This document shows positions 23,795-31,879 of a DNA stretch of 52,965 nt, piece by piece. The stretch is from Nostoc sp. FACHB-892. GTDB lineage: Bacteria; Cyanobacteriota; Cyanobacteriia; Cyanobacteriales; Nostocaceae. The stretch is from the NCBI RefSeq assembly GCF_014698795.1, contig NZ_JACJTR010000041.1:1-52965 (forward strand). The letters are read 5' to 3'. The notes below the pieces were generated by a model that saw only the letters and a program-made list of their open reading frames with translations, made no database searches and was not told where the DNA came from. A program made the translations under genes and the position numbers. The number at the start of each line of letters is the position of its first letter. Position 1 is the stretch's first letter.

Positions 23795-24969
23795 ACGATG
23801 TTAGACATAAGTTTTACCAGCAGCATCAAGATATATTTAGCTGGTACGATGCCGATGAATATGCTTGCTATGAGGTGTTAATGGTTGCACCGGAAACCAT
23901 AGAAAAAATCAAGCAAGCAGCAACAAGAGTTTGGCAGGTTTTAAACCATGCGGCTCTGGTTATGAAACAGTTTGATGAACGGACCCTAATTGAATTTGAT
24001 TATCCTCAATCGACCCTACGATTAATCAAAAATAATAAGCAAGTGCCTTTTATTGCTCGATGCGATTTTGCAGTTGTTGGTGATAATATCTACCTGCTTG
24101 AATGTAATGCGGAAGTGGCGACTTTTATAGTCGAAACATTCAAAATAAATGGGATAGTCGCTAAACATTTTGGGAAATTAGACCCGAATATTAACGCTGA
24201 AGCAGTTCTTCAAATAGGGCTTAATCAATATATTGAAGAATCTGCAAAATATCTCAATAAATCTCCTGAAGACTGCAATATTATCTTTGCAGCCCTATCT
24301 GAAGCTCTCGAAGATATTGGTACTGTTGAATATTTAATGTCTTTGTGCCATTATCAATCTGCTTTTTGTCCAATCGAAAGTATTGCAATGGATGAGGATG
24401 GCTGCTACGACCATAGGGGTGAACCAGTCGATATAATCTACCGCATATACCCAACAGAATGGATGGTAGAAGATAAAGACCCCGAATTTGGAGTAAGTCT
24501 CTGGGATTATTTTGAACCATTAGTCTATTCAAGGAAGGTAGCTTTAATTAATCCTGTCAGTGCTTTTGTAATGCAAAATAAAGCATTAATGGCTTTAATT
24601 ACAGAATTAGGAGTTGATTTTTTTAGTCAGAATAAGTTGGCAGGATTTGAACATTTTCTACCTACATTTATGGAACAAGATAAAATAAATCCTCCCTTAG
24701 TGTCAAAACCCACCTGGGGGAGAGAAGGGAGAGAAGTTAAAGTCATTAAAAGTAATCAAGAAATAGCTTTTAACCCAGACCCTGAGTACGCTTATTTTGC
24801 TAAAATTTACCAAAAATATGCTGATTTACCAATTATCAAAGTAGAAGGAGAAGAGTATAGATTGCAATTATCTTGCTTTTTAATCAATGGCGTTGCTGAA
24901 GGAGTGGCAGCAAGAATTGGTAAAGATGTGATTAATAATAACTCGAAATTTCTGCCAATTGGGTTTTAA
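23791..24969 (+). CDS. Glutathionylspermidine-synthase-like ATP-grasp enzyme
   Basis: A 392-residue protein of the family that includes E. coli YgiC/YjfC and the synthetase domain of glutathionylspermidine synthase: ATP-dependent peptide or amide ligases with an ATP-grasp fold. Family marks are YLLECNAEVATFIVETF, TEWMVEDKDPEFG, FVMQNKALMALI, LPTFMEQDK, and the nucleotide-binding KPTWGREGREVKV. The length is normal. The natural substrate of the stand-alone members is uncertain, so a polyamine or peptide conjugate is only a family-level guess. It is not of the graspetide-ligase type. It is coupled to the membrane protein before it; a Tn7-like miniature element begins ten bases after the stop. 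Confidence 0.8.
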   Translation: MNDVRHKFYQQHQDIFSWYDADEYACYEVLMVAPETIEKIKQAATRVWQVLNHAALVMKQFDERTLIEFDYPQSTLRLIKNNKQVPFIARCDFAVVGDNIYLLECNAEVATFIVETFKINGIVAKHFGKLDPNINAEAVLQIGLNQYIEESAKYLNKSPEDCNIIFAALSEALEDIGTVEYLMSLCHYQSAFCPIESIAMDEDGCYDHRGEPVDIIYRIYPTEWMVEDKDPEFGVSLWDYFEPLVYSRKVALINPVSAFVMQNKALMALITELGVDFFSQNKLAGFEHFLPTFMEQDKINPPLVSKPTWGREGREVKVIKSNQEIAFNPDPEYAYFAKIYQKYADLPIIKVEGEEYRLQLSCFLINGVAEGVAARIGKDVINNNSKFLPIGF

Positions 24970-24978
24970 GGGGAGAAG

Positions 24979-25175
24979 TATAGAGCGACGAATTATTTGA
25001 CCAAAACGGCAGATTTTTTGTCAACAATCCAAATTCTTCTACATTGCTTGTTCAAGCAATTTCTATAGCTTCATATCAGAAAGGCTAAAAATCAGATTCC
25101 TCTAAAGCGAAGCTTACAAGCTTGAGGAACTTGACAAATTATTTGTCGCTGTGGTCAAACAATCTGTCGCTCTAC
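24979..25175. mobile_element. 197-bp miniature element with Tn7-like ends
   Basis: The ends are inverted: AGCGACGAATTATTTGACCA (24984-25003) against the complement of 25152-25171, AGCGACAGATTGTTTGACCA (17 of 20 identical). Next to each lies a second related repeat, CGGCAGATTTTTTGTCAA (25007-25024) and TTGACAAATTATTTGTCGC (25131-25149). Doubled GACAAATTATTTGTC-type repeats inside a TGTA...TACA-like boundary are the arrangement of TnsB-bound ends in cyanobacterial Tn7-like transposons. There is no room for a gene. No clear five-base target duplication is seen. Confidence 0.6.
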
Positions 25176-25186
25176 AGATGCGAAGC

Positions 25187-25227
25187 ATAAAAAAATATAA
25201 ACCCACATTATTGCTGAATGTGGGTTT
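25187..25227 (-). terminator. Terminator of the winged-helix gene
   Basis: AAACCCACATT (25199-25209) and AATGTGGGTTT (25217-25227) form an 11-pair stem. On the minus strand it is followed by ATATTTTTTT. Confidence 0.85.
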
Positions 25228-25237
25228 GGCACAGAAA

Positions 25238-25492
25238 TTAGCCTAATTTACCAATCATCTGATCTAATTGTTCAGTAAAATCAGAACAGCTTAAGTTAGA
25301 AATCTTGTACACATAAGGAAAAGTTTCAGCACGTTCTAAAAGTTTTTGCTTATACAGAAACCTTATATGATGCTTTGTGGTTACAGCATTAATGCCAGAT
25401 TTCTCAGCTACTTGATTTACTGACAACCAAATATCAGATGACTCTTTTAATGCAGAGTACACCTTTAGCAAGTGGTAGCTAATTTTTTTCAC
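25238..25492 (-). CDS. Winged-helix DNA-binding protein
   Basis: Eighty-four residues. HLLKVYSALKESSDIWLSVNQVAEKSGINAVTTKHHIRFLYKQKLLERAE follows the helix-turn-helix plus wing pattern of small transcriptional regulators. It has its own terminator. The leader has a 15-bp palindrome (GGTTTTAATAAAACC, 25553-25567) that may be an operator. The regulated gene is unknown. Confidence 0.75.
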   Translation of the reverse strand: MKKISYHLLKVYSALKESSDIWLSVNQVAEKSGINAVTTKHHIRFLYKQKLLERAETFPYVYKISNLSCSDFTEQLDQMIGKLG

Positions 25493-25552
25493 GTTGTTGA
25501 CTTAGTAAAGTTTACCCTTACCTTGCCCTACCAAAAAATTTACAGGTGAAGT

Positions 25553-25567
25553 GGTTTTAATAAAACC
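25553..25567. promoter_or_regulatory. Palindrome upstream of the winged-helix gene
   Basis: GGTTTTAATAAAACC is a perfect palindrome around a central base, 61 bp before the regulator's start. It is a candidate autoregulatory site. Confidence 0.45.
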
Positions 25568-25695
25568 AAACCTAACCATACCACGCCCAGAAATTTATAC
25601 TATCACGAACAGTAAAAACAAGCAAGACAACCGCCTTAGCCTTTGAGAATAATATCCGCAGGTCTTATCAAGCAATCTGCTTATATAACGATACT

Positions 25696-25962
25696 GTGGC
25701 AACTGGAGACGGCGATCGCCTAGCAATTACTAATCAAGCACTCAGGGATTTATCAGGCTGTAACGGCTTGCTGGTACGTGACTGGATTGAACAGCACAAG
25801 GACGAAATAATTGGCCATAGCTCTAAGTTCTGCATGGAAAACAAAAAAGACCTCAGTAATCCTGCCAGCTATGCCAACAAAGGGAAAGACACAGATAAAA
25901 TTCTGTTGCTGATAAACGATGAGTTCCTTAGTGGGGAAGGCTTTAAGGCAGGGAGAAACTAA
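25696..25962 (+). CDS. Unknown protein, GTG start
   Basis: Eighty-eight residues with no recognised family. The mature-looking sequence (LSGCNGLLVRDWIEQHKDEIIG, then YANKGKDTDKILLLINDEFLSGEGFKAGRN) has normal composition. There is no ribosome site before the GTG, and the start crosses an HIP1 site, so the true start may be further in or the gene may be a remnant. Confidence 0.45.
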   Translation: MATGDGDRLAITNQALRDLSGCNGLLVRDWIEQHKDEIIGHSSKFCMENKKDLSNPASYANKGKDTDKILLLINDEFLSGEGFKAGRN

Positions 25963-26684
25963 AGCGATGTGCGTACAGGCGGGGGAGCGTAGGCGTAACT
26001 CGCCGCAGGCATATCGATTACGCAGAGAATCAAAAACAACGGGATATCACAGAACTCTAAATTCTATTTAATTTACACGCGATCGCACTTCCCCAACACC
26101 CGATACCCAATGCCCTAAAAATATATTGGAGGTTTGGGTTTTTGGTAGTCATAGTAATTAGTAATATCTATATATATAGAGGGCGTAACTACGGTATCAA
26201 AATCTGATACAAAATGCGGTTATTCTCAGTGGTGGCTACCCGAATTGTATAAAAGCTAGCATTGCTAAAGCAGTACAGGGATGAGGTGGCGGCGTGCCTT
26301 GCCATCTGGAAAAATAAGGCGCGAAGTTTTCTCTAAGAATTTTGGGAAAAGGAGAGGTAGGATCGCCGCCGATGTGTGATATCAATCTTGATATCAATAT
26401 TCTACCTAGATGCTAGTAAGGGTGGGGCTTTTGAATGTCCCTTGAGCTTGCGATCAAGAAAAAAAAGTAATGCAAATTAGCGATTACCCTTGCTAATAGT
26501 AGGACAATGGATTTAAGTATATATACCTGAAATACCTCCCACTGCTGCTGTTGGGGACTTTTGTCTGAGTCAAGACTGAAATTGGTAAAGAATTTCCAAG
26601 AAATGATCCTGGTGTAGCGTTAGAGGTGTATGTGTATGAAGGAGACAAAATTGCACTTTTGTCTGTTTCAGATCCGCGATAATT
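25963..26684. other. Intergenic region before the Xer-type recombinase
   Basis: No supported gene in 720 bp. It holds HIP1 sites, AT-rich TATATATATAGA (about 26171-26181), GTATCA with TGATAC five bases apart (about 26193-26209, a motif that recurs near 50680), and the TGATATCA double site at 26377-26396. It probably contains control and perhaps crossover sequences for the recombinase. Confidence 0.5.
26377..26396. promoter_or_regulatory. Double TGATATCA site, copy 1
   Basis: TGATATCAATCTTGATATCA: two copies of the self-complementary octamer with four bases between. Variants occur at 28390-28409 and 28554-28573. The position is about 290 bp before the recombinase start. Confidence 0.6.
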
Positions 26685-27614
26685 ATGACACCAGTAGTAG
26701 TAGTCAACAAGAGAGGTAAGCAGCTAGCTCATTTGGCGCCAGTCGATGCCCAACAGCGCTTAGTTCAATTGTGGCTGCATGATAAGCCTCAAAGTACCCA
26801 GAAATGTTATCGGCGGTATGCGGCGCAGTTCACCGGATTTTTGGTAGGAGTCAACAAGGCTCTAGCTCACACGAGCGTAGAAGATTTGGTGGAGTTTTCT
26901 GAGTATTTGCATAACCGGGGATTGGCTGCGCCTACTATTCAAACCTATATCGCGGCGGTTAAAAGTTTGCTGTCGTTTGCTTATAAAACTGGTTACATCA
27001 AGCAAAACCCCGGTGCTGCTATCAAGTTAAAGAAGCTTGATCAGCGATTGCACTCAAAAGTGTTGACTCTAACTGATATCGCTTTGATGATTCGGCTGAC
27101 AGAACGGGCCCAATATCGTTATAAATCTCAACAAATACGGGATGTTTTGATATTGAAGCTTTTATATGTGGCTGGGTTGCGGGTGTCGGAGTTGGTAGGG
27201 CTGAGGTGGAGAGATTTTACAGAGCGCGATCTGACCGGACAAATTACCGTTGTGGGTAAAGGCAACAAGTCCCGTCATATTTTACTGCCGGAATATTTGT
27301 GGCACGAATTGATAGATTACAGGAAAGACGCGCCCAAGGATGCTTATGTTTTCAAGAGCCGCAACGGGAAAAATAAGCCGCTTCATCGTCAAAATGTTGA
27401 TCCTATTATTAAAGATGCAGCGGAACGGGCGGGACTGATGGAGAAAGTTAGTTGTCACTGGCTCAGGCATAGCCATGCGACGCACAATGCTGAGATGCTT
27501 ACTCCAGTTCCGTTAATCCAGCAAACAATGGGTCACGCTGATATTTCCACAACGGCAGGTTATATTCACATTCGTCCAGGTGACAGTAGTGCTTTACATT
27601 TGCCACGGGTTTAA
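26685..27614 (+). CDS. Xer-type tyrosine recombinase
   Basis: A 309-residue recombinase with both domains. Residues about 20-115 are the SAM-like core-binding domain (STQKCYRRYAAQFTGFL, TIQTYIAAVKSLLSFAYKTGYIKQNP). The catalytic domain has AGLRVSELVGLRW (Arg), VGKGNKSR (Lys), CHWLRHSHATH (HxxR) and MGHADISTTAGYIHI (His and nucleophilic Tyr). Enzymes of this kind resolve plasmid dimers or integrate mobile DNA. It is full length, unlike the recombinase at 2628-3272. The target may be one of the palindromes in the 720-bp region upstream. Confidence 0.92.
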   Translation: MTPVVVVNKRGKQLAHLAPVDAQQRLVQLWLHDKPQSTQKCYRRYAAQFTGFLVGVNKALAHTSVEDLVEFSEYLHNRGLAAPTIQTYIAAVKSLLSFAYKTGYIKQNPGAAIKLKKLDQRLHSKVLTLTDIALMIRLTERAQYRYKSQQIRDVLILKLLYVAGLRVSELVGLRWRDFTERDLTGQITVVGKGNKSRHILLPEYLWHELIDYRKDAPKDAYVFKSRNGKNKPLHRQNVDPIIKDAAERAGLMEKVSCHWLRHSHATHNAEMLTPVPLIQQTMGHADISTTAGYIHIRPGDSSALHLPRV

Positions 27615-27703
27615 ATACAGACTATTATTCTGTTGTTTATGAAGAGAATTCAAACAGACTACCAAGAAACAGACTACTAAATGTAAAACCACCATTTTTT
27701 ACA

Positions 27704-27898
27704 ATGCTTAACGACTTAAGTTTTCAGGCAGCTAAGAACAACAAGCTGTTTGTGGAGCTATTGCTTAATTTTTACCTAGACGCTGATACTACAGAGCGGC
27801 AGAAGATTGAGCAGATATTGCTGGAGAACAAGAATCAAAATTCAGGGTATCTCGTAGTAGAAAGTCTGCGAAAGATAGCAGCTTCGAAGGGATTGTAA
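27704..27898 (+). CDS. Small helical protein of unknown function
   Basis: Sixty-four residues, helical and polar (FQAAKNNKLFVELLLNFYLD, then ERQKIEQILLENKNQ). It lies 89 bp after the recombinase on the same strand and could be co-transcribed with it. No ribosome site is obvious. No family recognised. Confidence 0.5.
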   Translation: MLNDLSFQAAKNNKLFVELLLNFYLDADTTERQKIEQILLENKNQNSGYLVVESLRKIAASKGL

Positions 27899-28036
27899 GT
27901 TATTCGGGCGCTCTGCCAATTCTGTCCGCGCGATTGTCCAAGGGATAGTGCTAAAGGCAATGGCAACCACAGAAAGATTAGCGATCGCTAATTACTATCG
28001 GGACTTAATTAAACCTGATTGCGGAGACAGTTGAAA

Positions 28037-28552
28037 TTATTTCACCGGATGGTAAAGTTCGGTTTTATCATTCCATTCCCACGCTGTACTCATGGGGTCA
28101 CGGTTACGCGACCAACTGATAAATTCTTTGACGCTCTTGTTTTCTCTTTCAGTGATGAGGCTTTGGGGAGTAACACCGAGTCTTGGAGCAAGACTTTCAT
28201 TTGTCCTGGGTTGCAATTCAACTTGGGGCTGTTGGTATGGGTGCGCTTGTCTTCGAGGTCTGGTGTTGCTGTATCTACGATCCGTGATTGCCTTCTCTAT
28301 GAGTTCCAACTTCTTGGTAATTGTTTCTAGTTTAGTGTCGAGATGGGATTCCAGATTTTCTAGCTTCTGATCAAATCTGCCAGAATTATTGATATCAATC
28401 TTGCTATCAAACTTAGATATTAATTCCTCTAAGCCTTGCAGCAAGGGAATTGTATGCCCCTCTCTGTGCAGTTTGGATAGTTGGCGTACTGCTGCAATTA
28501 AGGCAGTAGGGACGCGAATCATTTCGCTTGCTGGGGTCTTGTCGTCAGCCAT
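28037..28552 (-). CDS. Plasmid-type DNA-binding protein
   Basis: A 171-residue protein. MIRVPTALIAAVRQLSKLHREGHTI near the N-terminus matches a short motif seen in cyanobacterial plasmid and phage regulators. A predicted coiled coil follows (FDQKLENLESHLDTKLETITKKLELIEKAI), then a proline/arginine linker. The C-terminus holds a helix-turn-helix-like LAPRLGVTPQSLITERE. A TGATATCA double site lies two bases before its ATG and another within its coding region, so it is the obvious candidate for the protein that binds these sites. Exact function unknown. Confidence 0.65.
   Translation of the reverse strand: MADDKTPASEMIRVPTALIAAVRQLSKLHREGHTIPLLQGLEELISKFDSKIDINNSGRFDQKLENLESHLDTKLETITKKLELIEKAITDRRYSNTRPRRQAHPYQQPQVELQPRTNESLAPRLGVTPQSLITERENKSVKEFISWSRNRDPMSTAWEWNDKTELYHPVK
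28390..28409. promoter_or_regulatory. Double TGATATCA-type site, copy 2 (inside a gene)
   Basis: TGATATCAATCTTGCTATCA lies within the coding region of the DNA-binding protein gene. It differs from copy 1 at one position. Confidence 0.5.
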
Positions 28553-28553
28553 T

Positions 28554-28573
28554 TGATATCAGTTTTGATAGCA
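28554..28573. promoter_or_regulatory. Double TGATATCA-type site, copy 3
   Basis: TGATATCAGTTTTGATAGCA lies immediately before the start of the minus-strand DNA-binding protein gene and about 105 bp before nucA. It could control both. Confidence 0.6.
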
Positions 28574-28677
28574 ATGAACTGATGATAGATGAAAAGCTAC
28601 GCTCTTATAGACAAAAACTGGACATCCCCTCAAAAATGATGATGATTAATTTAATCTGCAATCTTTTTCTAAAATTT

Positions 28678-29535
28678 ATGCGTTTAATCATCAGTCGTTT
28701 TCAGGCTTTGGCTCTTGCAACTGCACTAATTGCTCTGTTGGGATGTTCGCCAGCGCAAACCCAGGTGCCAACAACAGAAAAACCATTACAGCCAACGCCG
28801 ATTGTACCTACCTCAATAAGCCCTCATCTGATGCTGGGAAATCCCAGCAGTGCAACCCCCACAAAGCTTACGCCTGATAATTACCTCATGGTAAAAAACC
28901 AGTACGCACTTTCCTACAATCAAAGCAAGGGAACTGCTAACTGGGTAGCTTGGCAGCTTAACAAGTCATGGCTGGGTGATGCAGAGCGCCAAAATAACTT
29001 CCGCCCTGACAGCACACTACCTGCTGGTTGGGTGCGGATAACTCCCAGTGCTTACACAGGCTCAGGATATGACAAAGGGCATATTGCACCATCGGGCGAT
29101 CGCACCAAGACGGTAGAGGATAATGCTGCCACTTTCCTGATGACCAACATGATGCCGCAGACACCGGACAACAACCGGAACACTTGGGGGAATTTAGAAG
29201 ACTATTGTCGAGAACTGGTAAGCCTTGGAAAAGAACTTTATATTGTAGCTGGGCCTTTTGGTAGTCTTGGCGAACCTCTAAAAGGTAAGGTGACGGTTCC
29301 TCAAACTACTTGGAAAGTCGTTGTTGTACTAGACAGCCCTGGCTCTGGGCTTGAAGGTATTACCGCCAATACTCGCGTCATTGCAGTTAACATTCCCAAC
29401 CAAGAAGAATTAAATAATGATTGGAGAGCTTACAAAGTCAGTGTTGACGAATTAGAAAAAATCACAAACTATGATTTTCTTTCTAATGTATCCCCAAATA
29501 TTCAGGAAGTTATTGAAAGTAAGGTAGATTCGTAA
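28678..29535 (+). CDS. nucA: NucA-type DNA/RNA non-specific nuclease, lipoprotein
   Basis: Close homologue of Anabaena NucA, a sugar-non-specific secreted nuclease of the DRGH (beta-beta-alpha metal) family. From ATG 28678 it is 285 residues with a lipoprotein signal (LALATALIALLGC). The frame also opens upstream (28528, 28636). Family blocks are LLGNPS-like LMLGNPSSATPTKLTP, YALSYNQSKGTANWVAWQL, FLMTNMMPQTPDNNRNTW (metal-binding Asn) and LEDYCREL. The catalytic motif reads DKGH rather than DRGH: the His is present but the Arg is Lys. It is tail to tail with its inhibitor gene, five bases apart. Confidence 0.93.
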   Translation: MRLIISRFQALALATALIALLGCSPAQTQVPTTEKPLQPTPIVPTSISPHLMLGNPSSATPTKLTPDNYLMVKNQYALSYNQSKGTANWVAWQLNKSWLGDAERQNNFRPDSTLPAGWVRITPSAYTGSGYDKGHIAPSGDRTKTVEDNAATFLMTNMMPQTPDNNRNTWGNLEDYCRELVSLGKELYIVAGPFGSLGEPLKGKVTVPQTTWKVVVVLDSPGSGLEGITANTRVIAVNIPNQEELNNDWRAYKVSVDELEKITNYDFLSNVSPNIQEVIESKVDS

Positions 29536-29540
29536 ACAAC

Positions 29541-29945
29541 TCAAGTTTCTACAACTTTGGTTGATAGTCCAGCGCTGTCACCCGTTGGAGTCTGCCCAAC
29601 AATATAAGCATCAACCTCTACCGTGCCGAGCCGATACACTTGTAAGTTGCTTAGGTTGGTTTTAAGTGTCTGCACAAGATTCTGAAATCGTTTGACGGTT
29701 GCTTTCTCTTCTTCCTCATGCCAATCTTCTGCTGTCGTTGACACACTGAAAAAATCATCAAGTGATGCGACCTTAACGGGTGTATTTTGATTATGATTTG
29801 TTTGCTGTAAAACTTTTTCAGGTGTTAATAATCCAACCCCTGACCACAAAAAAACTTCAAATGGATATTCCGACTCGCTCATAAATAATAAGCCGTCGGA
29901 TGCAAGTTTTAGCTGGTCTAGGATTTCTGAATTAGTTTTAGTCAT
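29541..29945 (-). CDS. nuiA: NuiA-type inhibitor of NucA nuclease
   Basis: Homologue of Anabaena NuiA, the small protein that binds NucA very tightly and blocks its active site, protecting the cell from its own nuclease. From ATG 29945 it has 134 residues, the expected length. MTKTNSEIL at the start, DGLLFMSESEYPFEVFLW, QVYRLG and the C-terminal STKVVET agree closely with the known inhibitor; its C-terminal Thr contacts the nuclease metal site. The longer frame to 29987 adds only leader. It is convergent with nucA, so the two mRNAs overlap at their 3' ends. Confidence 0.93.
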   Translation of the reverse strand: MTKTNSEILDQLKLASDGLLFMSESEYPFEVFLWSGVGLLTPEKVLQQTNHNQNTPVKVASLDDFFSVSTTAEDWHEEEEKATVKRFQNLVQTLKTNLSNLQVYRLGTVEVDAYIVGQTPTGDSAGLSTKVVET

Positions 29946-30005
29946 TGTAGGGTAATAATACAGTGATCGCACCGAACAAAGTATCATCCCAAAAGCTGAA
30001 AAACC

Positions 30006-30353
30006 CTATATCGAGTCATCCATCCACCCACATTCCGGGCAATCCCAATGCACCCGTGCTGTGTAGTCGCGGTCAAACTCATGCTCGCACTGAGGACACT
30101 TGCCAGTAAACATAGGATGGGTATCTAGCAGTTCTAGCTGTTGCTGTTGCGTCAATCGCTGTTGTGGTTGCAGTATTAATTCACCGTTGTAATAACTGGC
30201 CCCCTCCGGTTGCCATAGTTCTGCTGGTTCGGCGTTGGGGTCAAGTCGAAAGTCCAAACAACTATCACCGTCTACCCCATCAGGGTGAACGACACAGACG
30301 AGGTGAGGGTTGTGTGAGTAGAGAAGGCAGCGAGCGCAGTCTGGAATTTTCAT
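30006..30353 (-). CDS. Small cysteine-rich zinc-binding protein
   Basis: A 115-residue protein from ATG 30353; the frame is open to 30497 but the added residues look like translated leader. CARCLLY opens the protein, and KCPQCEHEFDRDY with DCPECGWMD closes it as a zinc ribbon. The middle has a negatively charged stretch (HPDGVDGDSCLDFRLDPN). This looks like a conserved cyanobacterial family of unknown role. It is just downstream of a repeat-rich leader. Confidence 0.65.
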   Translation of the reverse strand: MKIPDCARCLLYSHNPHLVCVVHPDGVDGDSCLDFRLDPNAEPAELWQPEGASYYNGELILQPQQRLTQQQQLELLDTHPMFTGKCPQCEHEFDRDYTARVHWDCPECGWMDDSI

Positions 30354-30499
30354 AGTACCAGTGTACTGCTTTGAAGCAAGCGATGCCTGCGGCGGGCTAA
30401 ATCCCGCGAACGGGTTTAATTTATTTGAAAGTTTGCAAAATGCAGAGAAATTCAACTTTGCGCCTGTTTCAATCCCGCGCTCATAGCAGCGCTGCACGT

Positions 30500-30708
30500 T
30501 GCAGTAACTTCCGACTTCAACTTACAACTTCACTTACTAGTTGGTGGAAGTTAGAAGTTGCGATTGCTGAACCGACCCTTTGAACCGCCCAAGCATCCAA
30601 CTAACGGGGAGCATAGCGATTTTGGCAACGATTCAGAACCAAACCGGAATGCAGGTTTTACAAACATCCTGCTCAATGCCTAATAGCACCTACTTTTAAA
30701 ACATCCTC
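30500..30708. other. Intergenic region with inverted CAACTT repeats
   Basis: CAACTTACAACTTC and GAAGTTAGAAGTTG (about 30519-30557) are imperfect inverted arms, with further ACTTC units alongside. No gene supported. It may form the leader of the zinc-binding protein gene. Confidence 0.5.
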
Positions 30709-31095
30709 TTAGGGACTACAACTAATGGATTGAGTACCATTAGTTTCAATTGAAACATTTACTTTATATTCTGCTGGACATGTTTCAATTGAGTTACCTT
30801 TTCTAAGTTGGATTTCCTGTGAAAGCTGGCAACCTGTAAACTGTGCTTTCTCATCAAAAGATATAAATTTTTGGGCTTGGCAATAAAAATTAGATAACCC
30901 AGAACTGGGGCTGGAAACCTGGACGTTCGTATCTTGTCCAAGAATACAACTTGCCAACGAACCATTGGAATAATTATGAATTGTCCCACCTTCACATGTA
31001 ACTGACGCAATTGCAGGTAGAGAAACAGCAAAATTGATTGAAAATAAACCAAAAGTTGAAGTTAAAACAGCCAAAACTTTAGACGAAAATTTCAT
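30709..31095 (-). CDS. Small secreted cysteine-containing protein
   Basis: A 128-residue protein from ATG 31095. MKFSSKVLAVLTSTFGLFSINFAVSLPAIAS is a signal peptide with cleavage after IAS. The mature part has five cysteines in a row of short beta segments (VTCEGG, ASCILG, FYCQAQ, TGCQLS, ETCPAE, plus SISCSP at the end). Disulfide-bonded periplasmic or extracellular protein by composition. The longer frame to 31215 is not needed. Function unknown. Confidence 0.7.
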   Translation of the reverse strand: MKFSSKVLAVLTSTFGLFSINFAVSLPAIASVTCEGGTIHNYSNGSLASCILGQDTNVQVSSPSSGLSNFYCQAQKFISFDEKAQFTGCQLSQEIQLRKGNSIETCPAEYKVNVSIETNGTQSISCSP

Positions 31096-31513
31096 AAAAT
31101 CAATACTGACGAAAAAAGTAAAATTTGTTACTTCAGTTCTACTTTCTCCCTGATAAAGACTGATACAGCAAAGGCACTGATCTTGCTTTAAAGTTTCTGT
31201 GAGCTTGGGCTGCAATCATCGGCTGTCTTTGTACGTCAGCCAACAAAGAAAGCGTTAAAATCCGCTCTGAAAGGTAGTTTTCAGCCTTTTTACCTCAAAA
31301 AATGCCCAAAAAACATTTTCGCTGTATGGTCGCGCCAGTTTACAAACCACCAGACATCCTTTGCCCATGCCAAGATAGAGCGATCGCAGTTGGTACTTGC
31401 CGGAGTAAGTTTGTATATATGCTTTGTCTATATTAATTTCTATATTAATTTCTATATAGGATAATTGAACTTATTCTAATAATTTAGAACCTTACCAAAC
31501 AAGAATTAATCGA
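31096..31513. other. Intergenic region without recognised gene
   Basis: No supported gene. GAAAGCGTTAAAATCCGCTCTGAAAGG-like text and several AT-rich TATATTAATTTCTATA repeats (about 31428-31457: TATATTAATTTC occurs twice in tandem) are the only structure seen. It probably holds the promoter for the secreted protein gene. Confidence 0.45.
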
Positions 31514-31879
31514 TTAGAGTTTCTTTAAGGAAACTAAACCATTGTCTTGAAAATCTATTTCTAGATGATATCCTGCCATCAGAGAAGTCCCAAGCAAGGG
31601 TTTATAACCAGCAGCTAAAACTGGAATTAATTTTTCTATACCGTCCCATACAATTGTTGCCAAATGTATAGATAATAAAGCTTGACTACCGTCGGCTAAC
31701 CTTGCTTCGGTACTAGAATACAAGGGAAGATTCATAGCACTGACTGCCTGTGATGGTAAAGTAAGATGGTCATTAAATCCAGTATCAATGACAAAATCCA
31801 AGTTAAAATCTGGCTGCGAAGGTAAACGAAAAACCACTGGAACTATTGCCCTACCATCGATTACTTTTCCATAAATCAT
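31514..31879 (-). CDS. Retropepsin-like (clan AA) aspartic protease
   Basis: A 121-residue protein. FVIDTGFNDHLTLP contains the catalytic DTG of single-domain clan AA aspartic proteases, which work as homodimers. The later LLGTSLMAGYHLEIDF fits the hydrophobic GxxxL-type flap-side motif. The start overlaps the preceding stop by four bases (ATGA), so it is made together with the 90-residue protein before it. Such pairs occur in cyanobacteria; whether they form a toxin-antitoxin-like unit is unproven. Confidence 0.8.
   Translation of the reverse strand: MIYGKVIDGRAIVPVVFRLPSQPDFNLDFVIDTGFNDHLTLPSQAVSAMNLPLYSSTEARLADGSQALLSIHLATIVWDGIEKLIPVLAAGYKPLLGTSLMAGYHLEIDFQDNGLVSLKKL

Noticed and set aside
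23791..24969. ATP-grasp enzyme as ligase for the graspetide precursor
   Set aside because: Its motifs are of the glutathionylspermidine-synthase type, not the microviridin MdnB/C type, and it lies 19 kb away.
27959..28033. 24-codon frame starting MATTERLAIANYYRD
   Set aside because: Too short, and much of it is an HIP1 site; no supporting evidence.
28019..28370. Plus-strand frames over the 28037-28552 gene
   Set aside because: Shadows of the minus-strand DNA-binding gene.
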